A stretch of 64,000 bases of DNA from Gammaproteobacteria bacterium (GTDB taxonomy: Bacteria; Pseudomonadota; Gammaproteobacteria; UBA6429; Thiohalophilaceae): positions 496,001 to 560,000 of the forward strand of contig WGLP01000002.1 of the NCBI GenBank assembly GCA_016125505.1, given 5' to 3'. Within the stretch, counting starts at the first letter, position 1. Each line of letters starts with the position of its first letter. Positions 8,272 through 17,772 of this stretch are shown piece after piece. The position numbers and the translations under genes were made by a program. Under the pieces are notes generated by a model, which worked only from the letters and a program-made list of their open reading frames with translations, ran no database searches and had not been told where the DNA came from.

Positions 8272-9552
8272 TTATAGTGTCTTAAATACCTTCTCCGCCG
8301 CGGCAATCGTCTCGGCGATATCCTGCTCGGTGTGCACGCTGGAAACGAATCCGGCCTCGAAGGCGGAAGGCGCCAGATAAATTCCCAGGTCGAGCATGCC
8401 GTGGTAGAACTTTTTAAAACGCTCGATATCGCACTGACTCACTTGCTGGAAGGTGCTGATCTGCTTTTCCGCACTGAAGAAGAAACCGAACATGCCGCCG
8501 ACCTGGTTGGTGGTGAACGGAATGCCTGCCTTCTCCGCCGCGGCTTGCAGGCCCTGCACCAGTTGCGTGGTGCGTTGCGTTAACCTGTCGTAGAAACCGG
8601 CCTGACTGATCAACTCCAGTGTCTTGAGCCCGGCGGCCATGGCGACCGGGTTACCCGAGAGGGTTCCGGCCTGGTACACCGGACCGGTAGGGGCGATCTT
8701 TTCCATGATCTCGCGTTTGCCGCCGAAGGCACCCACGGGCATGCCGCCACCGATGACTTTACCGAGCGTGGTCAGATCAGGCGTGATGCGATAGACCTGC
8801 TGGGCGCCGCCGAGGGCGACACGAAAACCGGTCATGACCTCATCGAAGATCAACACGCTGCCGTGTTGATCGCAGACGTCGCGCAGGGTTTCATGAAAGC
8901 CCGCTAAGGGCGGGACACAGTTCATGTTCCCCGCCACCGGTTCAACGATGATGCAGGCGATTTGATCGCCGTACTGGGCAAACGTTTCGCGCACCATGGC
9001 GCTGTCGTTGTATTGCAGTGTCAGGGTGTGCTGCGCCAGATCCGCCGGCACGCCAGGTGATGTCGGCACACCGAGTGTGAGTGCGCCGGAACCCGCCTTG
9101 ACCAGTAGGGAATCGGCGTGTCCGTGGTAGCAACCTTCGAACTTTACGATCTTGTCACGCCCGGTGTAGCCGCGTGCCAGGCGTATGGCGCTCATGGTGG
9201 CCTCGGTGCCGGAGCTGACCATGCGGACCATGTCCATGGATGGCACCAGTTCGCAAACCTTTTGTGCCATACGAATCTCCAGCGCCGTTGGCGCGCCGAA
9301 GGTCAGGCCGTCCTGCATCACCGTGCGCACGGCATCGAGGACGTCGGGATGCGCATGTCCCACGATACACGGCCCCCAGGAGGCGACGTAGTCGATGTAT
9401 TTCCGATCGTCTTCATCGAACAGGTAGGCGCCGCTACCGCGTTTGAAAAATACCGGGTCACCGCCGACACCGCGAAAGGCGCGCACCGGTGAATTCACGC
9501 CGCCTGGAATATAACGCTGGGCTTGCTGAAAAAGATCGTGGGAATGGCTCAT
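8272..9552 (-). CDS. hemL: Glutamate-1-semialdehyde 2,1-aminomutase
   Basis: PLP enzyme converting glutamate-1-semialdehyde to 5-aminolevulinate in the C5 haem pathway. 426 aa, the family length. The N-terminus [13 protein letters not shown], the [14 protein letters not shown] phosphate-binding block, the DEVMTGFR motif and the PLP lysine K265 in [16 protein letters not shown] are all present. CAGGAT precedes the ATG at 9552 at normal spacing. Same strand as thiE (82 nt downstream of its stop); hemL next to thiE/thiD is a frequent gammaproteobacterial arrangement. Confidence 0.97.
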   Translation of the reverse strand: MSHSHDLFQQAQRYIPGGVNSPVRAFRGVGGDPVFFKRGSGAYLFDEDDRKYIDYVASWGPCIVGHAHPDVLDAVRTVMQDGLTFGAPTALEIRMAQKVCELVPSMDMVRMVSSGTEATMSAIRLARGYTGRDKIVKFEGCYHGHADSLLVKAGSGALTLGVPTSPGVPADLAQHTLTLQYNDSAMVRETFAQYGDQIACIIVEPVAGNMNCVPPLAGFHETLRDVCDQHGSVLIFDEVMTGFRVALGGAQQVYRITPDLTTLGKVIGGGMPVGAFGGKREIMEKIAPTGPVYQAGTLSGNPVAMAAGLKTLELISQAGFYDRLTQRTTQLVQGLQAAAEKAGIPFTTNQVGGMFGFFFSAEKQISTFQQVSQCDIERFKKFYHGMLDLGIYLAPSAFEAGFVSSVHTEQDIAETIAAAEKVFKTL

Positions 9553-9634
9553 GCAATCATCCTGTCGTTGATATCTTGAATCTGGGTCTGAACGCGATAA
9601 CGGATCTGAATGCCGCTAGCGCCATCGGCGCCTG

Positions 9635-10294
9635 CTAAACGGCGTGGCGGGATTGTAACGTGAACAGACGGGTATATTCACCTGCCGCCGCCACGATATC
9701 CGCCGCACCCAGGACGCCGTGGATGACGGCCAGCATATCGACACCCTGTTCAAGCAGGAGCTTTGCGTTGGCCGGTGTAATGCCGCCTATGGCGGCAATC
9801 GGGATATGCAGTTGCGCATGCGCTTCTTGCAGAATCGTCAGCGCGGCGGGTGGCGCCTCGGGTTTGGTAACGGACGGAAAGAAGCGCCCGAAGGCGACAT
9901 AGTCGGTGCCAGCCTGTTGCGCGGACAGGGCCAGATGAATCTGATCATGACAGGTGATGCCGATAATACGATCCTGTCCCAGCATGGCGCGTGCCTGCGC
10001 CAAGGGTGCGTCGCTTTGTCCGAGATGTACCCCGTCGGCATCCACCGTGAGCGCCAGCGGGATATCGTCGTTGATAAGGAATACCACGTCATTCGCCTTG
10101 CACAGGCTGGCCAGTGCGTGGGCTTCGTGTTCGCGTGTGGCGACAGATGCGGATTTGTTCCGGTATTGCACGATGCGGGCGCCGCCCTCGATCGCGGCGG
10201 CAACCATGTCTTCGAGCGGTTGTTGGCGTTGCAGGGCGAGCTTGTGATCCGTGATGACGTACAGACCCTGCAGGCGGTCATGCATCGTCTTCAT
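9635..10294 (-). CDS. thiE: Thiamine-phosphate synthase
   Basis: Joins HMP-PP and the thiazole phosphate to make thiamine monophosphate. About 219 aa TIM barrel with GLYVITDH at the N-terminus, VQYRNKS (R and K bind pyrophosphate), FLINDD, GVHLGQSD and the C-terminal AIGGITPANA. The gene begins inside the 3' end of thiD: candidate ATGs at 10294 and 10285, GTG at 10300. The overlap indicates translational coupling. I chose 10294 because no candidate has a clear ribosome binding site. Confidence 0.94.
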   Translation of the reverse strand: MKTMHDRLQGLYVITDHKLALQRQQPLEDMVAAAIEGGARIVQYRNKSASVATREHEAHALASLCKANDVVFLINDDIPLALTVDADGVHLGQSDAPLAQARAMLGQDRIIGITCHDQIHLALSAQQAGTDYVAFGRFFPSVTKPEAPPAALTILQEAHAQLHIPIAAIGGITPANAKLLLEQGVDMLAVIHGVLGAADIVAAAGEYTRLFTLQSRHAV

Positions 10295-11090
10295 CGCCAC
10301 GGGCCCAGAATAATCGATTGGGTATCCACTGGCCCATGCCGGTGCGGTATGCCGTGTTCAGGGCTTCCCAGGTGTAGGTCTGCGCTTCGTGAATCGCCGT
10401 GAACGGTTCAAGTCCCTGCGCCAGCAGGCCAGCGATGCTTGCTGCCAGGGTGCAGCCTGAACCATGGTACTGGTGGGGCAGCCGGGTAAAGTGAAACCGT
10501 TCCAGCTCGCGATGATTACCGTACAGGGTATTGGTGACATCTTCGGTAGCTTCATGCGTCCCCGTGATCAACACGAATTCACATCCCATGTCCTGTAAGG
10601 CCTCGGCGCATGCCGTCAGGGTATCCGCGTTCGGTGCAAGGAGTCGGGCCTCAAGACTGTTGGGTGTCAATACGGAAGTTTGTGGCAACAACAGGCTGCG
10701 CAGGCTATCGAGTGCGCCATCCTCAATCAAGGCGCCGCCTGCGCCGGCGCTCAATACCGGATCGAAGACGACGGGGATGTCGGGATAATCGATCAGGATG
10801 CTGTGCAAGGCTTCAATGATCGCCACACTGCCCAGCATGCCCAGTTTGAATGATTGTACCGACATGTCTTCGAGCACGGCCCGCGCTTGTTCAATCAACA
10901 GCATGGGGTCACAGGGTTCGAATCGCATCAGGTGCTGGGTATCCTGCACCGTCATGGCGGTGACGACAGGTGCCGGATGACAACCCATGCTGGTGATGGC
11001 CTCGATATCGGCCTGGATACCGGCGCCGCCGGTCGGATCAAGACCGGAGAAACACATCACAACGGGAATGCTGGCGTTGGTGTTTTCCAT
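10278..11090 (-). CDS. thiD: Hydroxymethylpyrimidine (phospho)kinase
   Basis: Phosphorylates HMP and HMP-P for thiamine synthesis. 270 aa ribokinase-fold protein with SGLDPTGGAGIQAD near the N-terminus, VTAMTVQDT, VFDPVLSAGAGG, TPNSLEA, and the anion-hole/catalytic motif HGSGCTLAAS. An upstream in-frame extension to 11231 lies within the preceding gene and is not homologous, so the ATG at 11090 is the start; it begins 1 nt after the upstream stop (TGAAATG), suggesting coupling. thiE overlaps its 3' end. Confidence 0.95.
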   Translation of the reverse strand: MENTNASIPVVMCFSGLDPTGGAGIQADIEAITSMGCHPAPVVTAMTVQDTQHLMRFEPCDPMLLIEQARAVLEDMSVQSFKLGMLGSVAIIEALHSILIDYPDIPVVFDPVLSAGAGGALIEDGALDSLRSLLLPQTSVLTPNSLEARLLAPNADTLTACAEALQDMGCEFVLITGTHEATEDVTNTLYGNHRELERFHFTRLPHQYHGSGCTLAASIAGLLAQGLEPFTAIHEAQTYTWEALNTAYRTGMGQWIPNRLFWARGDEDDA

Positions 11091-11091
11091 T

Positions 11092-11502
11092 TCAGGATGT
11101 CGATGCAGGTTCCAGATCGTATTGACGTGTCTCTTCAGCTGACAGGATGCGTTCCTGAACCAGCCGCCATTGGCCGTCGTCCTCTTTTTCCAGCAGGCAT
11201 TCGATACCTTGCGCCGTGACCGTTCCGTCATTGGCGGTCACGGTTTCGTGGGTCAGAAACATAATGCGCTTCTCCGTAGCGGCACGAACCCGGAATTTAC
11301 CATAGTCAACGCGTCTAATAAGCTGGTTGGCAAATTCATACTGGCATTGCTTTGACCAGTCATCAAAACCGATATTGTCAAACCCAGGTACTCCTTGCAG
11401 GCTCACATCCCTGGAGATGAGCTGCATATGCGCCGCATGATTGTGTGCGGCGACAGTGCGGCTGATTTCATCCAGCCATTTCTGTATCACGACTTCAGTC
11501 AT
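11092..11502 (-). CDS. Small NTF2/SnoaL-like protein, unknown function
   Basis: 136 aa from the ATG at 11502 (AGAGAAC lies before it); the first 16 residues of the longer frame to 11550 look non-coding. No signal peptide. The pattern of an N-terminal helix with HNHAAHMQLISRDV, a central GFDDWSKQC segment and C-terminal strands ending in QWRLVQERIL is typical of NTF2-like cone folds, which bind small hydrophobic ligands or act as isomerases. This is a fold-level guess. It is the first gene of a three-gene unit with thiD and thiE, separated from thiD by one base. Confidence 0.7.
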   Translation of the reverse strand: MTEVVIQKWLDEISRTVAAHNHAAHMQLISRDVSLQGVPGFDNIGFDDWSKQCQYEFANQLIRRVDYGKFRVRAATEKRIMFLTHETVTANDGTVTAQGIECLLEKEDDGQWRLVQERILSAEETRQYDLEPASTS

Positions 11503-11710
11503 TATTGTTCTCTTTTTTTGTGATGCGTGTAGTGCATATATTACTGCCATTTTGGCGATAACACATCAAGCGGGTATATCGCAAAACCGGAAAGTTACAT
11601 CCAGTGTCCGATTTGGGAAACGTTATAGAAAATGACCGTTTTCTCTACAAATTGTTTCATTGTACTGCGGGCGTAACGCAAAACTTTGCCGCCGGGCCTA
11701 TACTCTTCGC

Positions 11711-12463
11711 ATGAAAGCGTCCTTGCCCAAGCTGGTTGCCCATCGTGGTTATACCCTGCATTACCCGGAAAATACCCTGCTTGCCTTGCGTGCAGCCGTT
11801 GACGCAGGTGCACACTATCTCGAGTTTGATATCCAGCTCAGTAAGGACAAGGAGCCGGTCTTGTTTCACGACCGCGATTTGCAGCGCATGTGCGGTCAGT
11901 CTGGCGCAGTGCACGATTATACCCTGGCGGAGCTAAAAGGCTTTTCCGTCTCGCAGTTCGAAAAGTTTGGCTATAGATTTGTCGGCAATCCAATAACGAC
12001 GCTGCAAGAAGCCGTTATGTATCTCGCAGAGCAGCCGGCAGTCTTTGCCTTCGTGGAGTTAAAACGATTGAGCCTGCAGACGTTCGGTATCGATACCGTG
12101 CTGGATACCGTTTTGCCCCTGCTTGAACCGATCCAGCAAAGGGCGATCATTATTTCCTACTCGCTGGAGGCCTTGCGCGCCACGCGCGAACGCTCTCATT
12201 ACCCCATCGGCGCGGTCTTTGATGATTGGCGTGAACGCAAACAATTATTGATCCGGACATTGCAGCCCGAATTTTTGTTTACCGATATCGATCTGCTGCC
12301 GCGATTCGGCAGGCTCAAACATACGCAGAGTCAACTGGCGGTATACGAATGCACTGACCCGCAACAGGCGGTCAAGGTTCATCGGCGTGGCGTTGACATG
12401 GTGGAGACGTTTGCCATTGGCGAGATGCTGAATCATTTTAAATTGCACGCAGAGGGGCATTAA
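11711..12463 (+). CDS. Glycerophosphodiester phosphodiesterase
   Basis: Cytoplasmic-type GDPD (no signal peptide), 250 aa, hydrolysing glycerophosphodiesters to glycerol-3-phosphate and an alcohol. Catalytic and metal residues are visible: HRGY followed by PENT at the N-terminus, EFDIQLSKD and FHDRDLQRMC. There is no Shine-Dalgarno; TATACT ends 6 nt before the ATG at 11711, so a leaderless mRNA is possible. Its stop overlaps the start of the GlpD-like gene (TAATG), so product G3P would be made next to an enzyme that can oxidise it. UgpQ-like by length. Confidence 0.88.
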   Translation: MKASLPKLVAHRGYTLHYPENTLLALRAAVDAGAHYLEFDIQLSKDKEPVLFHDRDLQRMCGQSGAVHDYTLAELKGFSVSQFEKFGYRFVGNPITTLQEAVMYLAEQPAVFAFVELKRLSLQTFGIDTVLDTVLPLLEPIQQRAIIISYSLEALRATRERSHYPIGAVFDDWRERKQLLIRTLQPEFLFTDIDLLPRFGRLKHTQSQLAVYECTDPQQAVKVHRRGVDMVETFAIGEMLNHFKLHAEGH

Positions 12464-13641
12464 TGACAGATGTGGATGTCTGCATCATTGGCGGCGGGAT
12501 TCAGGGTTGTGGTGTGGCGCAAGCCGTGGCGGCGGCAGGATACAAAACGCTGCTCATCGAACAAACGGGGATCGCGGCTGCGACCTCATGTCGATCGAGT
12601 AAATTGATCCATGGCGGTTTGCGCTACCTGGAATCCGGCCAGTTCGGTCTGGTGGCAAAATCCCTTGCTGAGCGCGAGCGTTTAATCCGTAATGCCCCCG
12701 AGCTGGTGCGGCGAGTGCCTTTTTATATACCTATATATAAGGATACACGCCGGCGACCGTGGCAAATTGTGCTTGGCCTCAGCTTGTATGCGCTGCTGGG
12801 CCGGCTGCAGGCCAGCGCCTGTTACCGATCCGTTGCACAGCGGGAATGGCCGCAGCTGGATGGTTTGCGTCAGGACGGCCTGCAAGCGGTGTATCAATAC
12901 TGGGATGCGCAAACCGACGATGCCGAATTGACGCGCGCGGTCATGTACTCGGCGATGCAATTGGGCGCTGAGTTACGCTGTCCCGCCCGTTTCATTTCCG
13001 CGCGCTACCATAACGGTCATTATCAGATCGGCTATGAGCAAGGTCAGATGGAGTATGGCCTGAGCAGTAAGGTGCTGGTCAATGCCGCAGGCCCCTGGGT
13101 GAAAACAGTGCATGATGGATTACAGACCAGGGCCCTGATGCCGGACATCGACCTGGTGCAAGGGACCCATTTGATCCTGAAACAATCGGCGCCGAGTGGC
13201 GTGTACTATGTCGAGTCACCCAGCGATCGGCGCGCGGTGTTTGTCATGCCCTGGTATGGTCATACAATGATTGGCACAACCGAAACCCTCGTGCAGACAG
13301 ACCCGGCGTCGATCATACCGACGGAACATGAGATCGACTATCTGCGCAATATTGCCCACTACTATTTTCCGCATAATGACGATAGCGTGATTGACCGGTT
13401 TGCCGGTGTGCGCGTGTTGCCCAAAGGCGCGAAAGGGGTGTTTGATCGGCCGCGCGATACCTTGTTGTTTACTCATTCGGATTTGCCCGGCTACCTTGCG
13501 TTGATCGGTGGCAAGCTGACGGCTTACCGCGTCACCGCGGAAACGGTTTTGCACCTCACTCAGAAATTCCTGATGCCACGAAAACCGATCAACAATACAC
13601 GGGTATTAGCCTTGGGCAAGGCGCCTGAAGGGCTCTGGTAA
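12463..13641 (+). CDS. FAD-dependent glycerol-3-phosphate dehydrogenase-like protein
   Basis: 392 aa. N-terminal FAD-binding GGGIQGCGVA, then SCRSSKLIHGGLRYLE, nearly identical to the GlpD signature, VLVNAAGPW, and GGKLTAYRVTAE at the C-terminus of the FAD/substrate domain. Canonical GlpD is about 500 aa; the C-terminal helical domain is absent here although the frame ends cleanly. Expected reaction: sn-glycerol-3-phosphate to DHAP with electrons to quinone. It overlaps the upstream phosphodiesterase by one base. A related FAD oxidoreductase with a different polyol-phosphate substrate cannot be excluded. Confidence 0.82.
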   Translation: MTDVDVCIIGGGIQGCGVAQAVAAAGYKTLLIEQTGIAAATSCRSSKLIHGGLRYLESGQFGLVAKSLAERERLIRNAPELVRRVPFYIPIYKDTRRRPWQIVLGLSLYALLGRLQASACYRSVAQREWPQLDGLRQDGLQAVYQYWDAQTDDAELTRAVMYSAMQLGAELRCPARFISARYHNGHYQIGYEQGQMEYGLSSKVLVNAAGPWVKTVHDGLQTRALMPDIDLVQGTHLILKQSAPSGVYYVESPSDRRAVFVMPWYGHTMIGTTETLVQTDPASIIPTEHEIDYLRNIAHYYFPHNDDSVIDRFAGVRVLPKGAKGVFDRPRDTLLFTHSDLPGYLALIGGKLTAYRVTAETVLHLTQKFLMPRKPINNTRVLALGKAPEGLW

Positions 13642-13814
13642 AGGCGAGCAACGAGGTTAGAGGTATTTTCATACGCAGGCGAACCCCCGATTGAAATCGC
13701 CCCGCCGCGAGGCAGGTATCGCTTTGTGCGTCAGTGGTTGATCTGGGATTGCTCTGACATTTTTAAAGTTGCCCCCGCAGCATTCATGGGGACCCTGGTC
13801 CGTTCCAACCCTCA

Positions 13815-13850
13815 GCGTGGAAGTCTGGCTTTTTGCCAGACTTCTCACGC
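13815..13850. terminator. Hairpin between convergent genes, likely terminator
   Basis: GCGTG plus GAAGTCTGGC, TTTTT loop, GCCAGACTTC plus CACGC with one bulged T. It is a strong stem between the GlpD-like gene and the lipoprotein gene. Neither side has a long T-run, so termination strength is uncertain. Confidence 0.5.
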
Positions 13851-13865
13851 TTAAACTACGAGTTG

Positions 13866-15788
13866 TTAATACAGATCGCTCCAGGTTGTATTAACGGTGT
13901 CTTCTGCTGAGCCGTTGCCATCGCTATCGAGTGCCAGCGTTACCGCGCCACTCGCGTCTGTGATAGTCAGCAGGAAATTACTGGTGTCGGCTGCGGTAAC
14001 ACGCACACTGCCCGCCTGCAGGGCTGTCATTTCCGTACCACTAAAGGTGGACTCGATTCTGCCGGCGAGCGGGTCGGTCAGCGTGCTCAATTGCAGCGTA
14101 AAGGTTTCGCCGGTTGTACCCAGCGTGAGCCCGCTTGCTGTCCGTGTCCCCGTGAAGCTGAAATTGGACAGGCTGGCGGTAATGCCGCTTTCACTCATTA
14201 TCAGGCTCTGGCCGCTGATCGAACTGCTGACCTCGTTCGAGGTCGTGCCTCCGCTCACAACACGCGAGAAGTGCATCTGTCCATCAATCGTACGCGTACT
14301 GACATCGTCCTGGGTGATGACGTTAGTAAATGCGAGGTCGAATGTCAGGTTTGCTGTGCTGGTGTAGGCGGTTGCCGTGAGGATGTAATTTCCATTGACC
14401 TTGGTCTGGTCAGCGACGGTGCCCTGTACACAGTCATGGAAAGTAACGTCCATGGTCGCGCCATTGACGAAGGGGTTGTTGCTCAGGCTGTAGTCGTAAC
14501 TACCGCTTACCGGGCATAGATTGGTGCCTGAGGTAGCTGCACTGCCGAGGACATCGCTCAGCAGGTTAACAGCGAAATTACCCAATTCGCTGGGCATGGT
14601 GAAGGACACAGATGTCGCCGTCGCTACCTGTACCACATTCACCAGATTGAGGGTGCCAGAGACATCCGGGGTGAGTTCGAGATAAAAGCCGTCACGGCCG
14701 GCAACAGAGCTAAAGGTGTTATACACAATGCTGCTGCCCAGGGTGCCTAAGCCAGGTCCGGTCTGCGCGGTCGGGGTAATTTGCAGGTCAATGAACACCA
14801 CATCATTGAAACCCAGCACGAAGGGCGTGGTGGACTCGCCGTAGGTTTTCAGTTGTATCTGACCGCTGTCATAGAGCAGGTCTTTATTACTCGCGGGATC
14901 GTCAATCCAGCAATTATTGACGGCGATGGAAAAGTTGTCGCCTGAACCCATTGAGCCTGCAATATCGCCCGGGCCATCGAGCCAGGTGAGATTAAACGTA
15001 CCCGGAGTGGCATTGAAGGTCGTGCATAATGGAACGGAGACCTGTTGCCCCGAACCGGCGGCCTCCAGGGTATTCTCCTGGGCTCTCAGGGTATTGAAGT
15101 TTTCCACGACACGGTTCAGCGGTTTATATAAATATTCCAAGGCTTGATAAGCCAGGGCAGCTTCGCGTTGATAATCTGGTGCTGAGTTATCGTTTAATAC
15201 GATATCGAACTCCGACCAACTCAGACTCGCGGATGCAGTAGTACTACCAAACTCCACCAGTGCGATGTCGACACCCGGTGTTCCCGCCAGATCGATGTCG
15301 TTATTGACTTTAATCCGAATGAAATTTCCTGATTGGGCCCGAAACGCGCCACTCGTAGGATGTTGTCCGTAAACCCACTCCAGCGACTCTTCGACGGTCA
15401 CAAAAAATCCGCCATTGACAGGGTCACTAACGGGCAGGGTAAAGCTCAGCCCGCTGGGGACGACGCCAAAACGCGGGACCGGACTTTGAGTTAACGAGTA
15501 TGTTTTACTCGCCGGGGTATAAGTACCTTCCAGATAGAAGGTACTGGTGATAGAAAGCATACCATCCTGCAGAAATAAACCGGTGGTACTGGGGTCGCCT
15601 CCCGGGCCACCGGCGACATAATGTACCCGAGATGGCATGGGCGGGACAGGATCATCGGTGAGCGTAGTCCCGCCACCACCACCACCCCCACCACAACCCG
15701 TTAAAAGCGTTAGCAAAACACTTATGCCAATCAAGGACTGCCAGAAAAATAGGTATATAGAAAATTTCAAATGTCGCGTATGTGACAT
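13866..15788 (-). CDS. Large surface/periplasmic lipoprotein, unknown function
   Basis: 640 aa. A type II signal peptide ends in LLTGC with the lipidated Cys at residue 32, followed by a run of eight Gly. The rest is Thr/Ser/Gly-rich, predicted mainly beta, with no recognisable enzyme motif; acidic C-terminal DSDGNGSAED resembles a Ca-binding loop. Three Cys-containing segments (VPLCTTF, NLCPVSGSY, TFHDCVQG) could form disulfides. GGGGAGG sits 8 nt before the ATG at 15788. It stands alone. A secreted structural or adhesion role is speculative. Confidence 0.8.
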   Translation of the reverse strand: MSHTRHLKFSIYLFFWQSLIGISVLLTLLTGCGGGGGGGGTTLTDDPVPPMPSRVHYVAGGPGGDPSTTGLFLQDGMLSITSTFYLEGTYTPASKTYSLTQSPVPRFGVVPSGLSFTLPVSDPVNGGFFVTVEESLEWVYGQHPTSGAFRAQSGNFIRIKVNNDIDLAGTPGVDIALVEFGSTTASASLSWSEFDIVLNDNSAPDYQREAALAYQALEYLYKPLNRVVENFNTLRAQENTLEAAGSGQQVSVPLCTTFNATPGTFNLTWLDGPGDIAGSMGSGDNFSIAVNNCWIDDPASNKDLLYDSGQIQLKTYGESTTPFVLGFNDVVFIDLQITPTAQTGPGLGTLGSSIVYNTFSSVAGRDGFYLELTPDVSGTLNLVNVVQVATATSVSFTMPSELGNFAVNLLSDVLGSAATSGTNLCPVSGSYDYSLSNNPFVNGATMDVTFHDCVQGTVADQTKVNGNYILTATAYTSTANLTFDLAFTNVITQDDVSTRTIDGQMHFSRVVSGGTTSNEVSSSISGQSLIMSESGITASLSNFSFTGTRTASGLTLGTTGETFTLQLSTLTDPLAGRIESTFSGTEMTALQAGSVRVTAADTSNFLLTITDASGAVTLALDSDGNGSAEDTVNTTWSDLY

Positions 15789-16099
15789 ATAGATTCCTCC
15801 CCGGGTGTTGCTGCAGATTCAAAACAATCTTATTAATGCAGGATTTCGGAAATAAAAAAATGATCTGCCTCAGTCGAAATCTGACAAAGATTTGATCTGG
15901 GGCAATTGCACGAAATGTTTTAGCGTTGGCAGGTGTTGGGTTAAAGATTCTGATTATTTAGCGATATACTGAAAAGATTAATTGTCGAAATACGGAACGA
16001 GAATTAACTCTGGATTTGTTATGCTTCAGTGCTTGCAATATTTTAGCTCTTAACATTAAATCCTGGTGATGCTTTATATCTAACAAGGAGTGTTGGGTC
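15789..16099. other. AT-rich intergenic region between divergent genes
   Basis: 311 nt between the lipoprotein (minus) and the EEP-family gene (plus). It is richer in A/T than its surroundings and must hold both promoters, but no pair of near-consensus hexamers stands out. A minus-strand frame reaching into the EEP gene (15958-16188) is not a credible gene. Confidence 0.5.
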
Positions 16100-17077
16100 A
16101 TGTCTGTCCGAATTGCCACGTTTAATCTCGAAAACCTGGACGATGGTCCAGGCGTGTCGCCACCGCTTGCGGAACGCGTTGCGATCATGCGGCCGCAGCT
16201 TGACCGGGTGAATGCCGATATTCTCTGTCTGCAGGAAGTGCACAGTCAGGGTGCGACCGGAAGTCGCACACTCGGGGCGCTGGATACCTTGTTGGCCGGC
16301 ACCCAATACGCCGGCTTTCATCGCGCCGTCACGCAGACCACCAGCGGTCAGCTTTACGATCAGCGCAATCTCGTGATCCTGTCACGATTTCCCATTACCC
16401 AGACGCGGATCATCCGTGACAGCGATGGTCCACAGCCGAGTTACCAGATGGTCACGGCGGTGCCGGCGGATACCACCGCGAATGCGCTGAATTGGGAGCG
16501 CCCGTTGCTGTATGTCCATATCGATCTCGGACAGGGGCAAACATTGCATTTGATTAACGTCCATCTCAAATCCAAACTGGCGACCACTATCCCCGGACAG
16601 AAACTCAATAACTATACCTGGAAAACGGTATCGGCCTGGGCGGAAGGCAGTTTTATCTCCAGCATGAAGCGGGTAGGGCAGGCATTGCAGGCACGGATGC
16701 TTATCGACAGCATCTTCGATCAACAAGGCAATGATGCCTTAATCGCTATCTGTGGCGATTTCAATGCCGAGGCGGACGAAGTCCCCTTGCGGGCGATTAT
16801 CGGTCCGGTGGAGGAGACCGGTAATCCGGCGCACTCTCCCAGGATAATGATACCCTGTGAAAATAATGTGCCGCCGTCTGCGCGCTATTCCCTGTTCCAT
16901 CTTGGCAAGGGCAACATGCTGGATCACATCATTGCCTCACGTCCGCTGATTCGATATTTCCATGTTGCAGAAATTCACAATGAGGCCTTGCCGGATGAAT
17001 CCGGGGCATTTCGGACCGATGTGCAATTTCCGGAATCGGATCACGCGCCGGTCATTGCTGAATTTAATCTCGGCTAA
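16100..17077 (+). CDS. Endonuclease/exonuclease/phosphatase family protein
   Basis: 325 aa, Mg-dependent EEP fold. Visible catalytic blocks: TFNLENL at the start, LCLQEVH (metal Glu), NVHLKSK, ICGDFNAEADE (catalytic Asp and Asn), and SDHAPVIAEF at the C-terminus (Asp-His pair). No signal peptide, so cytoplasmic. The substrate (DNA, nucleotide, phospholipid or other phosphoester) cannot be told; the fold also includes DNases and sphingomyelinase-like enzymes. AAGGAG precedes the ATG. Not in an obvious operon. Confidence 0.85.
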   Translation: MSVRIATFNLENLDDGPGVSPPLAERVAIMRPQLDRVNADILCLQEVHSQGATGSRTLGALDTLLAGTQYAGFHRAVTQTTSGQLYDQRNLVILSRFPITQTRIIRDSDGPQPSYQMVTAVPADTTANALNWERPLLYVHIDLGQGQTLHLINVHLKSKLATTIPGQKLNNYTWKTVSAWAEGSFISSMKRVGQALQARMLIDSIFDQQGNDALIAICGDFNAEADEVPLRAIIGPVEETGNPAHSPRIMIPCENNVPPSARYSLFHLGKGNMLDHIIASRPLIRYFHVAEIHNEALPDESGAFRTDVQFPESDHAPVIAEFNLG

Positions 17078-17259
17078 ATCCGCGTTTTGAGTCGAGGGTA
17101 TTCCTTCACACAAGAAATGTGAGCGCGCTCGTGTTTTATGCACTTGCACCTGATTGCTTGTGTGCATAGTGATCGAGTCTGCAAAAAATACCGTCTTATT
17201 GTTCTACGCTGTTCGAAAAGGAAAACGATCGGCGCATATAACAATGAAGGCTAGACAAA

Positions 17260-17763
17260 GTGAAACGTTTGTTACTCAGTTGGTTCGCGTATGGCGTACC
17301 GCTGCTCTTGCTCGGCGGCTGCGACGTGGGCAGCGACGAAGGTCAGCCACCCGGCGGGATCAGCAGTAGTCAAAGCAATTCGCAGGCAGTGCCAGCGACG
17401 CAAACACTAAAGTCGGCACCGACGGCGGTGGCAACCGCCAGTGCGAGCACGGATACCTACTATCTGAAGCTGTTTGCTGTGAATGCGGCAGGTGATCGCG
17501 TCAGTGATGCCGTGTTGTTCGAGAAAAGCGTGCCGCGCCAGGGCGACGGTGTCGTGCAGCTTGTCTGGTTTGAGCCGGTGCGCAAGGCCGACGGTAGTTG
17601 CCTGCGGGAACTTAGCGGTTATGCCCTGCAATATGGTCTGCAGTCTGAGACTTACAGTGTCAGTATGGCCTTTGACCTTGCATCACCTGCATTGGCCTGC
17701 ACCAGCGTGGGCACAACGGAGTGCGGTGACGTGCGCGAATGCCGCTACCAAACGACGTTGTAG
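17260..17763 (+). CDS. Small lipoprotein, unknown function
   Basis: 167 aa starting with GTG at 17260 (AAGG 9 nt upstream). Signal sequence MKRLLLSWFAYGVPLLLLGGC with lipobox LLGGC, Cys21. A Ser/Thr/Ala/Gln-rich linker (to about residue 65) precedes a domain of about 100 aa that reads like a fibronectin-type beta sandwich (YYLKLFAVNAAGDRVSDAV, GYALQYGLQSETYS); fold assignment is tentative. Four C-terminal cysteines may pair. It converges on hynL with a 9-nt gap. Confidence 0.7.
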   Translation: MKRLLLSWFAYGVPLLLLGGCDVGSDEGQPPGGISSSQSNSQAVPATQTLKSAPTAVATASASTDTYYLKLFAVNAAGDRVSDAVLFEKSVPRQGDGVVQLVWFEPVRKADGSCLRELSGYALQYGLQSETYSVSMAFDLASPALACTSVGTTECGDVRECRYQTTL

Positions 17764-17772
17764 CGACAAGCG

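Noticed and set aside
13642..13865. tRNA, riboswitch or attachment site between the GlpD-like gene and the lipoprotein
   Set aside because: Only a terminator-like hairpin is visible; no cloverleaf or conserved riboswitch core could be drawn.
15958..16188. Minus-strand 76-aa frame before the EEP-family gene
   Set aside because: Overlaps the real gene start and shows no coding features.
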